Source of the DNA: Eubacterium sp. UBA4343 | Lineage (GTDB): Bacteria > Bacillota > Clostridia > Lachnospirales > Lachnospiraceae | Reading direction: 5' to 3' | Length of the DNA stretch: 64,000 nt | Assembly (NCBI GenBank): GCA_002394235.1 | Contig: DGTF01000061.1 | Span: 22,637 to 86,636 of the forward strand | Part shown: positions 8,174-16,989 of the stretch, piece after piece | Layout: every line of letters begins with the position of its first letter | Numbering within the stretch: the stretch's first letter is position 1 | Notes under the pieces: model-generated | Told to the model about the DNA's origin: nothing | Seen by the model: only the letters and a program-made list of their open reading frames with translations | The model's database searches: none | Made by a program: the position numbers and the translations under genes

Positions 8174-10357
8174 TCACACGATACGCTTGAACTTTCTGTC
8201 CAGATCGTACTTTGTCATTTTGATGATCGTAGGACGGCCGTGCGGACAGTTATAGGGATTCTCCAGGGTCAGGAGCTCGTCAATCAGAGCATCCGCCTCC
8301 TTCAGGGACAGCATGCGGTTTCCCTTGACGGCTGCCTTACAGGACATGGAGGCAATTTTTTCCGGAATGCTCTCCGGAGAAATATCTCCGATCTCTGTCA
8401 GCTGATCAAGGATTTCCGTGAACAGGCGGTCGGACGCGATTGAATACAGATTATCCGGAACGGAATTGATCTTGAAGGAGTTCCCTCCGAAGGATTCAAT
8501 CTCGAAACCGAGCTTTGCGAAGACGTCCAGGTTCTTCTCCAGAATCCCCGCTTCTTTCGCGCTCAGATTCACGACAATCGCCGGATACAGCATCTGGGCG
8601 TTGATTTTTTTCTCCCGGTAATTCTTCATCATCCGTTCATAATTGACTTTCTCATGAGCAGCATGCTGATCGATGATGTAGAGAGCATCCTGGTATTCGA
8701 TGATCCAGTAGGTGTCGAAGATCTGACCGAGGATGCGGAACTGCTTTCTGGAGCTGGGAGACAGAACTTTTTCTTTCGATGTAAAGAAACTCATCTGCTC
8801 CGGGGCGGAAAAATCCTGTTTGCGGAGAGCAGCTGCCCCGGAGTTTGCCGCCGCAGACTGTGCCACAGCAGTCTCATCAGCAATATGCGGCGTCGCAGTC
8901 CGAGGCTCAGCAGTCCTATCGGCAATACCCGGCGTCGCAGGTCGAGCCTCAGCAGTCCTATCGGCAGTACCCGACAGACAGGACAGCGCCTCGGGAGATT
9001 TTGCGTTGTCGGCGGTATCAGAACGGCGGGCAGCCGTCCCGGATGCCGCATCGGAAGCCGGACTGTGGAATCCGCCGGCCGGGTCCGTGTCCTGGCGGGG
9101 TGATGCGTTCGTATTCTTACGATCAGAAGTGTTCGTGCCGGACACACCGTACGTGGGAATGTCCGCGCGGGGGGAACTTAGATAGTTGCTGTTCTCATCG
9201 CGGACCGATGACACGCCACCGCCTTTCGTGGGTGCCGCACTTTCCGCAGCATCCATCCGCCGGACGCGTTCGAAGGGCTCCGGCGCAGATTTCGGAAGAA
9301 CCGGAAGCTTTCCCGGTCTGTCTGCGCTGTGCCGCGGTTCATGTCCAACCGGAACCTCGGGGATCCGCTCACGATTAATGAGCGTATTTTGAATGGCCAG
9401 ACAGAGCTGATGGTAGATGTCCTCCTGGCTGGAAAAACGAACCTCCATCTTCTGCGGGTGCACGTTCACATCCACCTTTTCTCCGTCGATATTCAGGTAC
9501 AGCAGAGTGAAAGGATATTTATGCTGCATGAGAAAGCCATGGTAGGCATCCTCAATTGTCTTCGCCAGAAGACGGCTTTTCACATATCTTCCGTTCACAA
9601 AATAATATTCATAGTTCCGGTTGCCGCGCGCTACATTCGGATTGCCGATGAAGCCGTCGATTTCCATCAGATCAGTCTGTGCGTGAATCGGAATTAGCTC
9701 TCTGGTGAGATCCCGGCCGAAAATCTGATAGACGATTTCCTTCAGGTTTCCGTTTCCGCTGGTGTACAGACGGTTCTGTCCGTTCTGAATGAATTTGAAC
9801 GAAATCTCCGGGTGAGACAGGGCAAGCTCTTCCACAAAGCTGCTGACATGATTTCCCTCGGACATGGGAGATTTCAGAAACTTCGCCCGGGCAGGGGTGT
9901 TGTAGAAGAGATTGCGGATGATGAAAGTGGTGCCCTCAGGCGCCCCGATTTCCTCGTACTCCTTCTCCTCTCCGCCTTCGATCGTGTAGCGGATGCCGGT
10001 CAGTGCTTCCGGTGTTTTTGTGATGCATTCTACCTGCGCGACTGCGGCAATGCTTGACAATGCCTCGCCGCGAAAGCCCAGCGAAGATATGTTGGTGAGA
10101 TCCTCCACCTTGCGGATCTTGCTCGTCGCGTGGCGCAGAAAGGCTCTCCGGACCTGGTCGGCGGGGATGCCGGCTCCGTTGTCCGTGATCCGCATGAAGG
10201 TGGTTCCGCCGTCCCGGATTTCGATGGTGATTGCCGTAGAGGCGGCATCGATGGCGTTCTCCGTGAGCTCCTTGATGACGGAGGCAGGGCGCTCGACCAC
10301 CTCTCCGGCGGCGATTTTGTCTATTGTAGCTTTATCCAGTAATTCGATTGATCTCAT
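8174..10357 (-). CDS. mutL: DNA mismatch repair protein MutL
   Basis: Couples MutS mismatch recognition to strand incision. The N-terminal GHKL ATPase (about 1-330) shows ELTENAIDA, DNGAGIPAD and SLGFRGEALSS. The C-terminal domain (about 545-727) carries the endonuclease motif DQHAAHEKVNYE, then SCKAAVK and CPHGRP, so this is a nicking MutL as in organisms without MutH. The protein is 727 residues, longer than usual, because the linker (about 340-540) is expanded and includes a degenerate repeat built on GIADRTAEPRTATP-like segments. The gene begins seven bases after the mutS stop. Its own stop codon lies in a tandem repeat. Confidence 0.97.
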   Translation of the reverse strand: MRSIELLDKATIDKIAAGEVVERPASVIKELTENAIDAASTAITIEIRDGGTTFMRITDNGAGIPADQVRRAFLRHATSKIRKVEDLTNISSLGFRGEALSSIAAVAQVECITKTPEALTGIRYTIEGGEEKEYEEIGAPEGTTFIIRNLFYNTPARAKFLKSPMSEGNHVSSFVEELALSHPEISFKFIQNGQNRLYTSGNGNLKEIVYQIFGRDLTRELIPIHAQTDLMEIDGFIGNPNVARGNRNYEYYFVNGRYVKSRLLAKTIEDAYHGFLMQHKYPFTLLYLNIDGEKVDVNVHPQKMEVRFSSQEDIYHQLCLAIQNTLINRERIPEVPVGHEPRHSADRPGKLPVLPKSAPEPFERVRRMDAAESAAPTKGGGVSSVRDENSNYLSSPRADIPTYGVSGTNTSDRKNTNASPRQDTDPAGGFHSPASDAASGTAARRSDTADNAKSPEALSCLSGTADRTAEARPATPGIADRTAEPRTATPHIADETAVAQSAAANSGAAALRKQDFSAPEQMSFFTSKEKVLSPSSRKQFRILGQIFDTYWIIEYQDALYIIDQHAAHEKVNYERMMKNYREKKINAQMLYPAIVVNLSAKEAGILEKNLDVFAKLGFEIESFGGNSFKINSVPDNLYSIASDRLFTEILDQLTEIGDISPESIPEKIASMSCKAAVKGNRMLSLKEADALIDELLTLENPYNCPHGRPTIIKMTKYDLDRKFKRIV

Positions 10358-10363
10358 ATGTGC

Positions 10364-13027
10364 TTACCAGCGGTTTTTCACCTCGTTCTGCAGATGGTTC
10401 AACATGTTCAGCGCGTCGAGCGGCGTCATGGTGGAGATGTCAATCTCCCGGATTTCATTGATGATCTTGTCGTTATCGGTCGTATCGAAGAGTGACATCT
10501 GCTGCATGTCGACTGTATCGTAATGGCGCGGCCTGCTTTTCTTTGCACGGGATTCCGTTAGATTCTTGATGGCTGCCGTGATGTCGGCATCGGACAGCTG
10601 ATCGAGAATTTCCTTCGCCCGCGCGAGGACAGCCTCGGGAACACCGGCGAGACGGGCAACCTGGATGCCATAGCTCTTGTCGGCACCTCCCTTTACGATT
10701 TTCCGGAGAAAAACGATGCCGTCTCCCTTTTCCTTCACGGCGACGCAGTAGTTGTTGACGCCCGCGATCTTTCCCTCCAGCTCGGTCAGCTCGTGGAAAT
10801 GGGTCGCGAAGAGTGTCTTGGCTCCGATCTTTTTGGGATCGGCGACAAATTCGGTGATCGCCCACGCGAGGGACAGACCGTCAAAAGTACTGGTCCCTCT
10901 TCCGATCTCATCGAGAATCAGAAGGCTGTCGGAGGTCGCGTTCCGAAGAATGTTCGCCACTTCGCTCATCTCAACCATGAAGGTGGATTGACCGCTTGCG
11001 AGGTCGTCCGAAGCCCCGACACGGGTAAAGATGCGGTCCACAAGACCGATATTGGCCGATGAAGCAGGAACAAAGGAACCAATCTGCGCCATAAGAACGA
11101 TCAGGGCGGTCTGACGCATGTAGGTGGATTTTCCGGCCATATTCGGTCCGGTAATAATCGCGACGCGGTGCTCCTGCTGATCCAGGTAGGTGTCGTTGGA
11201 GATGAACAGCTCGTCCGGGATCATTTTTTCAACGACCGGATGACGGCCGTCCCGGATATCAATTTTCCCGCTTTTGTTCAGTTTGGGGCGCACATAGCGA
11301 TTCCGTTCCGCCACATACGAGAAGGAACAGAAGACATCGAGGCAGGCGATGGCCCTGGCGGTGCGCTGTACGCGGGCGACATTTTTTCCGATGGTGTCCC
11401 GGATATCGGAAAACAGCTCATATTCCAGGGAACCGAGCCGGTCCTCTGCTCCGGTGATCTGTTCCTCAATCTGACGGAGCTTGTCGGTGCTGTAGCGCTC
11501 AGACCCGGTCAGAGTCTGTTTTCTCTGATAGTAATCGGGGACTTTGTCCTTGAAAGAATTCGTTACCTCGATGCAATATCCGAATACTCTGCTGTATTTG
11601 ACCCGGAGAGTCCGGATTCCGGTCTTTTCCCGTTCCTCAGCCTCCAGATCGGACAGCCATTTCTGTCCGTCTTTTTTCGCTGCCCGGTATTTGTCCACCT
11701 GCTCATTGTAGCCGTCTTTGATGATGCCTCCGTCCTTCATGGCCATCGGAGGATCATCGATGATGGCGTCGTCAATCGCGTGAAAGAGATCCTCCAGAGG
11801 ATCCAGATCATTCTGAACATTTTTCAGAAGATCCCCCTGAAATCCGGTCAGAAGCTGACGGATAAAAGGAAGCATCTGAAGGGAGGACTTGAAGGCGATC
11901 AGATCGCGGGGGTTGGCCGTCTGATAGGCGATGCGGCTGGACAGCCGTTCCAGGTCATAGACCGGCTGCAGATATTCACGGATTTCATCCCGGATCATCG
12001 GCATGCCTGTGAGCTCCTCCACGGCGGTCAGACGCTTTTCGATTTCCTCTTTATTGATGAGCGGCTGTTCGATGATGCTTCTGAGCATTCGTGCGCCCAT
12101 GGCGGTCTTGGTGCGGTCCAGAACGCCGAGAAGAGATCCCTTTTTCTGTTTTTCCCGAAGCGTCTCCACCAGTTCCAGATTTCTCCGGGTAGAGCTGTCG
12201 AGAAGCATAAAACGGTCGGAAAAATACGGCGTGATGGAGGTCATCTGCTCCATGTTGTTCTTCTGTGTCTCATAAAGGTACTGGAACAGCGCACCGGCGG
12301 CGATTGTGCCGCAGCTGAAATCGTCAAGTCCCAGACCCTTCAGGGAGGAAACATGGAAATGCTTCTTCAGTATTTTCTGGCAGGAATCATCATCAAAATA
12401 ATAGTCATCAAGCGCGGAGACAGAGATCCGGAGCCTGGTCCTGAGATCCTCGAGATCAAGGCCGGACACCATCAGGCTCTGATTGCAAATGATTTCGGAC
12501 GGCATGAATTTCTGGATTTCATCCTTCAGCTTCTGCGCGGTGTCTGTCTCGGACACCAGACACTGTCCGGTGGAAATGTCCGCGATGGACATGCCGTAGC
12601 GGTCGGAGGTACAGACGATACACATGAGATAATTGTTTCTGGTCTCATCCAGCTCCTCCTGACTGATCACGGTGCCGGGGGTGACCACCCGGATGACTTC
12701 ACGTTTTACCAGGCCTTTGGCCAGCTTAGGGTCTTCCACCTGTTCACAGATCGCGACCTTGTGTCCCAGGGCGATCAGCTTTGTGATATAGGTGTCTGCT
12801 GCGTGGAAGGGGATGCCGCACATCGGAGCCCGTTCCTCCAGCCCGCATTCCTTTCCGGTCAGCGTCAGTTCAAGTTCCTCTGACACCATTTTCGCGTCGT
12901 CATAGAACATTTCGTAGAAGTCGCCGACCCGGTAGAAAAGAACACAGTCCTTGTATTCTTCCTTTGTGGCCAGATAGTTCTGCATCATTGGTGACAATGC
13001 CATTTTCGATAGAAACCTCTCTTTCAT
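10364..13027 (-). CDS. mutS: DNA mismatch repair protein MutS
   Basis: Recognises mismatches and small loops in DNA and recruits MutL. The N-terminal mismatch-binding motif is in VGDFYEMFYDDA (Phe-x-Glu), the ABC-type ATPase has Walker A GPNMAGKSTYMRQ near residue 632, followed by SFVPASSANIGLVDRIFTRV, and the Walker B/signature region STFMVEMSEVANIL and LLILDEIGRGTSTFDG. At 887 residues the length is normal. Two start codons are possible: ATG 13027, preceded by AGGGG, or ATG 13003, which would begin MALSPMM as in most MutS proteins and has GAGAGG 12 bases before it. It is followed directly by mutL, the usual arrangement. Confidence 0.97.
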   Translation of the reverse strand: MKERFLSKMALSPMMQNYLATKEEYKDCVLFYRVGDFYEMFYDDAKMVSEELELTLTGKECGLEERAPMCGIPFHAADTYITKLIALGHKVAICEQVEDPKLAKGLVKREVIRVVTPGTVISQEELDETRNNYLMCIVCTSDRYGMSIADISTGQCLVSETDTAQKLKDEIQKFMPSEIICNQSLMVSGLDLEDLRTRLRISVSALDDYYFDDDSCQKILKKHFHVSSLKGLGLDDFSCGTIAAGALFQYLYETQKNNMEQMTSITPYFSDRFMLLDSSTRRNLELVETLREKQKKGSLLGVLDRTKTAMGARMLRSIIEQPLINKEEIEKRLTAVEELTGMPMIRDEIREYLQPVYDLERLSSRIAYQTANPRDLIAFKSSLQMLPFIRQLLTGFQGDLLKNVQNDLDPLEDLFHAIDDAIIDDPPMAMKDGGIIKDGYNEQVDKYRAAKKDGQKWLSDLEAEEREKTGIRTLRVKYSRVFGYCIEVTNSFKDKVPDYYQRKQTLTGSERYSTDKLRQIEEQITGAEDRLGSLEYELFSDIRDTIGKNVARVQRTARAIACLDVFCSFSYVAERNRYVRPKLNKSGKIDIRDGRHPVVEKMIPDELFISNDTYLDQQEHRVAIITGPNMAGKSTYMRQTALIVLMAQIGSFVPASSANIGLVDRIFTRVGASDDLASGQSTFMVEMSEVANILRNATSDSLLILDEIGRGTSTFDGLSLAWAITEFVADPKKIGAKTLFATHFHELTELEGKIAGVNNYCVAVKEKGDGIVFLRKIVKGGADKSYGIQVARLAGVPEAVLARAKEILDQLSDADITAAIKNLTESRAKKSRPRHYDTVDMQQMSLFDTTDNDKIINEIREIDISTMTPLDALNMLNHLQNEVKNRW

Positions 13028-13060
13028 CGGACGAACGCCCCTGCTGCATGGGCCCGAACC

Positions 13061-13192
13061 AGCTGTAATAAATGTTGATCCGACTGTAATAAAAATCGGT
13101 CCGCAGTTATAAAAAGTTGATCCGGAAGGATATAAAAGTTGATCCGGCAGGATCTAAAAGTCGGTCCGGCAGTTATATGGAGTCGTTTCGCT
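13061..13192. repeat. 22-bp tandem repeat between miaB and mutS
   Basis: Six consecutive 22-bp units fill the gap. Each contains a TATAAA-like half followed by either TTGATCCG or TCGGTCCG (the last unit is diverged). The array ends four bases from the miaB stop codon at 13196. Confidence 0.8.
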
Positions 13193-13195
13193 GTC

Positions 13196-14662
13196 TCAAA
13201 CCGTTTCGATCCGGTGTCCCATATAATAGAAGCCGTGACATTCATCCAGATGAACGGTCACGATTTTTCCGATCAGACTGTCATCGCCGGGAAAATGTAC
13301 GACGATATTGTTGTCCATGCGTCCGGTTACAAGTCTCTCATCCTGTTCGTTGACCTGTTCGACGAGAACGTCCTTGTCCTGACCGGTGAAGCGGGAGGTC
13401 TGTTCTCTTCCGGTTTTCTGAACCAGAGCGAGAAGACGGTCGAAACGATCCTTTACGACATCCTCCGGAACCTGATCCTCCATGGAAGCGGCAGGTGTTC
13501 CGCTTCTCCTGGAGTAAATAAAGGTGAAGGCACTGTCATAGCGGACCTTCTCCACGACATCCAGCGTCTCGAGAAAATCATCCTCGGTCTCGCCGGGGTA
13601 TCCGACAATGATGTCGGTTGTCAGGGAAATATCCGGAATCGCCGCCCTGATACGGTCAACGAGTGCCAGATAGGACTCTTTTGTGTAGCGGCGGTTCATG
13701 TCCTTCAGAATCTTTGTGCTTCCGGACTGCAGCGGAAGGTGAAGATGACGGCAGATCTTCGGATATTTGGCCATTACCTCAATCAGCTCGTCCGACAGAT
13801 CCTTGGGATGCGAGGTCATGAAGCGGACCCGGTCAAGACCGTCAATCTGCACAACCTGCTCGAGGAGCCGGGCGAAGCTTACGTGATTCTCAAGGGTTTT
13901 GCCATAAGAATTGACATTCTGTCCCAGCAGCATCACTTCCCGGACACCATCGGCGACGAGTCCTTCGATTTCCTGTATGATTTCAATCGGTTCACGGCTC
14001 TTCTCCCTGCCGCGGACGTACGGAACAATGCAGTAGCTGCAGAAGTTGTTGCAGCCGTACATGATATTTACACCGGATTTGAATGGATACTTCCGGTCAA
14101 CGGGCAGCTGCTCCACCATGCGGTCAGAGCTCTGCCGGATGTCTATGATCATTCGGTCCGGATGATCCAGAGCCTCGGAGATCAGCTCCGCAGCCTTGTA
14201 GATATTGTGCGTACCGAAGATCAGATTCACGAAGCGGTAGCTTTCCTTCAGCTTTGATACGACATGCTCCTCCTGCATCATGCAGCCGCACAAGCCGATC
14301 ATTATGTGCGGATTCTTCTTTTTATAGGAGTGAAGTTTTCCGAGTCTGCCGTATACCCTGGTGTTTGCATTTTCGCGTACGGTACAGGTATTGTAAAGAA
14401 CAAGGTCGGCATCCTCTGTTTCAACCTTTCTGTATCCGATTTCTTCGAGGATACCGCGGAGCTTTTCGGAATCCCGCGCGTTCATCTGGCATCCGAAGGT
14501 GACTACATTGAAGGTGAGCGGTCTTCCTGCTCTCTCGGAAATCTCTGCCAGTTTCCGGCGCGCTCTCTCGATAAAATAATACTGCCGGAAGGGTTCGTTT
14601 TCCGGCGCGGGTTTTCGGGTATCTATACTGCTGATGATCTGTTCGTAACTCTGATTATTCAA
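13196..14662 (-). CDS. miaB: tRNA-2-methylthio-N6-dimethylallyladenosine synthase
   Basis: Radical SAM enzyme that adds the methylthio group at C2 of the MiaA-modified A37 in tRNA. The N-terminal domain carries the three cysteines of the auxiliary 4Fe-4S cluster in TFGCQMNARDSEK, NTCTVRENA and LCGCMMQEE; the radical SAM motif is YGCNNFCSYCIVPYVRG (C-x3-C-x2-C). A C-terminal TRAM domain binds RNA. At 488 residues it has a somewhat long N-terminus. The start codon is TTG at 14662 with AGGAAAGGA upstream; no in-frame ATG is available close by. It is followed in the same direction by mutS and mutL, with the 22-bp repeat between. Confidence 0.95.
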   Translation of the reverse strand: MNNQSYEQIISSIDTRKPAPENEPFRQYYFIERARRKLAEISERAGRPLTFNVVTFGCQMNARDSEKLRGILEEIGYRKVETEDADLVLYNTCTVRENANTRVYGRLGKLHSYKKKNPHIMIGLCGCMMQEEHVVSKLKESYRFVNLIFGTHNIYKAAELISEALDHPDRMIIDIRQSSDRMVEQLPVDRKYPFKSGVNIMYGCNNFCSYCIVPYVRGREKSREPIEIIQEIEGLVADGVREVMLLGQNVNSYGKTLENHVSFARLLEQVVQIDGLDRVRFMTSHPKDLSDELIEVMAKYPKICRHLHLPLQSGSTKILKDMNRRYTKESYLALVDRIRAAIPDISLTTDIIVGYPGETEDDFLETLDVVEKVRYDSAFTFIYSRRSGTPAASMEDQVPEDVVKDRFDRLLALVQKTGREQTSRFTGQDKDVLVEQVNEQDERLVTGRMDNNIVVHFPGDDSLIGKIVTVHLDECHGFYYMGHRIETV

Positions 14663-14704
14663 AATTCTGTTTTCCTTTCCTGATTCACCGATATAGTTCG
14701 ACTA

Positions 14705-14792
14705 TCCGGAAGCTGCAAAGCACGGAGCAATCCGTAGCTTACACAGTTTGTGGCGCTCCGCCTGCGGGGCATGGGGTTTACTGTATAATTCG
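14705..14792 (-). repeat. Dispersed intergenic repeat, family A, copy 4
   Basis: On the minus strand: TACAGTAAACCCCATGCCCC, GCAGGCGGAGCGCCACAAAC, TGTGTAAGCTACGG, ATTGCTCCGTGCTTTGCAGC. One of the most complete copies. Its first bases overlap the last codons and stop of the cyclo-ligase gene at 14778. Confidence 0.75.
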
Positions 14793-15341
14793 CTTTTCGG
14801 TTACAAGATATCGTGGGCAGATATCGTGCGCGTCGAAGGGAACCGTGTCAAAGATCTGAAATTCAAATGCGACTGCCATGGTTGTATGCTGCGTATGCTC
14901 AGCCTGATATTTGTCGTAGTAACCGCCTCCGTATCCGATGCGGTGCCGTTTTTCATCGAAGGCAACGCCCGGGATGATGAACAGAGCGTGCTCATCGTGA
15001 TCCGCGTTCCGCACGATCCCCGGACAGTGGGTGATTGGCTCCAGAATGCCCATGATTCCGGGCTCAAGCTGCCCGAAGTATTCGATATAGTAGAAGTTCA
15101 TGATGTCGCCGTTTACCTTCGGGACAGCGACCTTCTTGCCGTCGTTCCAACACTGTTCGATAAATTCACGCGTCATGACCTCATGCTTGTGATCCATGTA
15201 GCAGAACACGGAGGAGGCATTTCGATAGGAATCACTCTGCGTGATCTGTTCAAAGATAGCGCGGCTTTTTTCCCTTATTTCCAGGTCGGAAGCTTCTCTT
15301 CTTCTGGAAAAAACAATTTTTCTGAGTGCTTTCTTGTCCAT
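14778..15341 (-). CDS. 5-formyltetrahydrofolate cyclo-ligase
   Basis: ATP-dependent conversion of 5-formyl-THF to 5,10-methenyl-THF, recycling a folate storage form into one-carbon metabolism. The basic N-terminus KKALRKIVFSRRREAS and the C-terminal block IPGVAFDEKRHRIGYGGGYYDKY are diagnostic of the family. At 187 residues the length is normal. GAGG lies seven to eight bases before the ATG. It follows proB after 12 bases and is probably co-transcribed with it. The last residues overlap a dispersed repeat copy, so the C-terminal tail may have been altered by repeat insertion (inference). Confidence 0.94.
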   Translation of the reverse strand: MDKKALRKIVFSRRREASDLEIREKSRAIFEQITQSDSYRNASSVFCYMDHKHEVMTREFIEQCWNDGKKVAVPKVNGDIMNFYYIEYFGQLEPGIMGILEPITHCPGIVRNADHDEHALFIIPGVAFDEKRHRIGYGGGYYDKYQAEHTQHTTMAVAFEFQIFDTVPFDAHDICPRYLVTEKRIIQ

Positions 15342-15353
15342 AGCTTATCCTCA

Positions 15354-16226
15354 TCAGGTATCCATCTGTTCCAGGTAATCCAGGAGATAGAACTCGTCCT
15401 TCGGGTCTGCCAGAAAGAGAGTTCCGATCTGCTCTCCGCGGATAATCTCATGTATAATATGAAAATCCTCTCCGCTTGCGATGATCATGTCGCAGCCGCC
15501 CATCGTGGCGACTCTCGCGGCGGAAAGCTTTGTCGCCATCCCGCCGGTGCCGGCGTTGCTGCCTGTCGTGGATTTCCCCATATGCATCAGATTGTCGTCA
15601 ATCCGGTCCACCACATCGATGAACTTCGCGTCGGGATTCGTATGCGGATCATCGGTATACAGGCCGTCGATATCGGACAGAAGGATCAGAAGATCCGCGT
15701 GAATCATCGCTGCGACAACGGCTGACAGGTGATCATTGTCTCCGAAAACGGAAAGGGAGTCAATTTCATAGGTGGCAATGGTGTCGTTCTCGTTCACGAC
15801 AGGGATGACGCCGGCCTTGAACATCTCCCGGAAGCAGTTGACCGTGTTGTAGCGGTTCAGGGTATCGAGCATGGTATGCTTCGTCATCAGAATCTGTCCG
15901 CACACGTGATTATACTCGGAAAAAATCTTCTGGTAAATCATCATGAGCTTGGCCTGTCCGACAGCGGCGCAGGCCTGTTTCTGTGCGATGGTCTCATCCT
16001 TCTTGCTGATTCCAAGAGTCCCGCGGCCGACCATGATGGCTCCTGAGGATACGAGGACGACCTCTTTTCCCATGTTTACCAGATCGCAGATCTCCCGGAT
16101 CAGAACCTCAACCTTGATGAGATCCAACCGCTGTGTCTCTCTGTGTGCCAGCGAGGAGGAGCCAATCTTGATTACAATTCTCTTTTTGTCCTTCAGTTTT
16201 TTTCTCACTTCTGCGCTAATACTCAT
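15354..16226 (-). CDS. proB: Glutamate 5-kinase without PUA domain
   Basis: Phosphorylates glutamate as the first step of proline synthesis. The amino-acid kinase fold is shown by VIKIGSSSLAH near the N-terminus, VLVSSGAIMVGRGTLG, VVNENDTIA, FGDNDHLSAVVAA and GTGGMATKLSAARVA. The protein is 290 residues and stops shortly after the kinase domain, so it lacks the C-terminal PUA domain of the Escherichia coli enzyme, as in several Firmicutes. I chose ATG 16226, with GGGAG seven to eight bases upstream, over an in-frame ATG at 16286 that would extend into a repeat copy. No proA is adjacent, so proline synthesis is split across the chromosome. Confidence 0.93.
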   Translation of the reverse strand: MSISAEVRKKLKDKKRIVIKIGSSSLAHRETQRLDLIKVEVLIREICDLVNMGKEVVLVSSGAIMVGRGTLGISKKDETIAQKQACAAVGQAKLMMIYQKIFSEYNHVCGQILMTKHTMLDTLNRYNTVNCFREMFKAGVIPVVNENDTIATYEIDSLSVFGDNDHLSAVVAAMIHADLLILLSDIDGLYTDDPHTNPDAKFIDVVDRIDDNLMHMGKSTTGSNAGTGGMATKLSAARVATMGGCDMIIASGEDFHIIHEIIRGEQIGTLFLADPKDEFYLLDYLEQMDT

Positions 16227-16257
16227 CTCTGCTCTCCCATAAATGATATCCGAATCC

Positions 16258-16345
16258 ATGTGGCAGCTGCGGGAGCTGCGAAGCAACGGAGCAGCTGGCT
16301 TGATACAGCTTGTGGCGCCACGCCCGCGGTGCCCAAAGCAATCCA
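16258..16345 (-). repeat. Dispersed intergenic repeat, family A, copy 5
   Basis: On the minus strand: CGGGCGTGGCGCCACAAGCT, GTATCAAGCCAGCTGC, TCCGTTGCTTCGCAGCTCCC, GCAGCTGCC. Close to copy 1 in its end part. It lies between ybeY and proB. Confidence 0.7.
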
Positions 16346-16353
16346 GTCAGCGG

Positions 16354-16425
16354 ATGAAACGGTCAGAAGGCCGGAGCAATCCATGCCTGATCCATGCTCC
16401 GGCAATATCCGCGGAACCGTTTCAT
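16354..16425 (-). repeat. Nested inverted repeat at the ybeY stop codon
   Basis: Outer arms ATGAAACGGT (16354-16363) and ACCGTTTCAT (16416-16425); inner arms CCGGAGCA (16371-16378) and TGCTCCGG (16395-16402). The ybeY stop lies in the outer arm. There is no T run, so it may be a processing or stabilising structure rather than a terminator. Confidence 0.6.
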
Positions 16426-16943
16426 GAGCGGACTTCAGGATCCCGTGTGATTCCGAGCGCCTGAAGAATTGCCTCCTGCTTCTGCTCCATTACTGCCGCT
16501 TCCTCCGGAACCATGTGATCATATCCGAGAAGATGCAGCATGCTGTGAGCAATCAGGAAGGAAATTTCCCGTTTCAGTGAATGCCCGTATTCCTTCGCCT
16601 GTTCATTTGCTCTCTCCACCGAAATTACAATATCCCCGAGAAGAAGCTCTCCGGTCTCCGGGTTGAAGGATCCCGCGGCAGTCTCATCATCCTCGAGACA
16701 GCTGTAATTCGCGGGGCTCTCCCAGTCCGTCATAGGAAAAGACAGAACGTCGGTTGCCCGGTCAATCTGCCGGAACTCCCGGTTCAGGCGGTGAATCTCA
16801 TCATTATCCACAAAGGTCAGGTTAACCTCCGCCTCGTAGGGACAATTTTCGGAAGCAAGAACCTGCCGGATGACCTGCCTGGCAGTTTCCTCGCAGTCGG
16901 ATGGAAGCTCATGATTCTGCTCATTTTCTAGATTTAATGTCAT
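16422..16943 (-). CDS. ybeY: Endoribonuclease YbeY (rRNA maturation)
   Basis: Zinc-dependent single-strand endoribonuclease involved in 16S rRNA 3'-end maturation and ribosome quality control. The metal site is visible as HSMLHLLGYDH near residue 135-145, and RATDVLSFPM is the other family block. I chose the ATG at 16943 (173 residues, AGAGGTG nine bases before); a longer frame to 17027 would overlap the phoH-like gene by 38 bases and has no better site. An acidic insert follows the DVLSFPM block (about residues 70-90), as in other clostridial members. It follows the phoH-like gene, the conserved ybeZ-ybeY arrangement. Confidence 0.95.
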   Translation of the reverse strand: MTLNLENEQNHELPSDCEETARQVIRQVLASENCPYEAEVNLTFVDNDEIHRLNREFRQIDRATDVLSFPMTDWESPANYSCLEDDETAAGSFNPETGELLLGDIVISVERANEQAKEYGHSLKREISFLIAHSMLHLLGYDHMVPEEAAVMEQKQEAILQALGITRDPEVRS

Positions 16944-16989
16944 AATATCTGCACCTCTGAAACTTCTGCTGTCAATGAACAGCAGCTTT

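Noticed and set aside
11168-12883. 571-codon open frame on the plus strand opposite mutS
   Set aside because: It lies wholly inside mutS, has no ribosome-binding site and no recognisable domain. GC-rich third positions often keep the opposite strand open.
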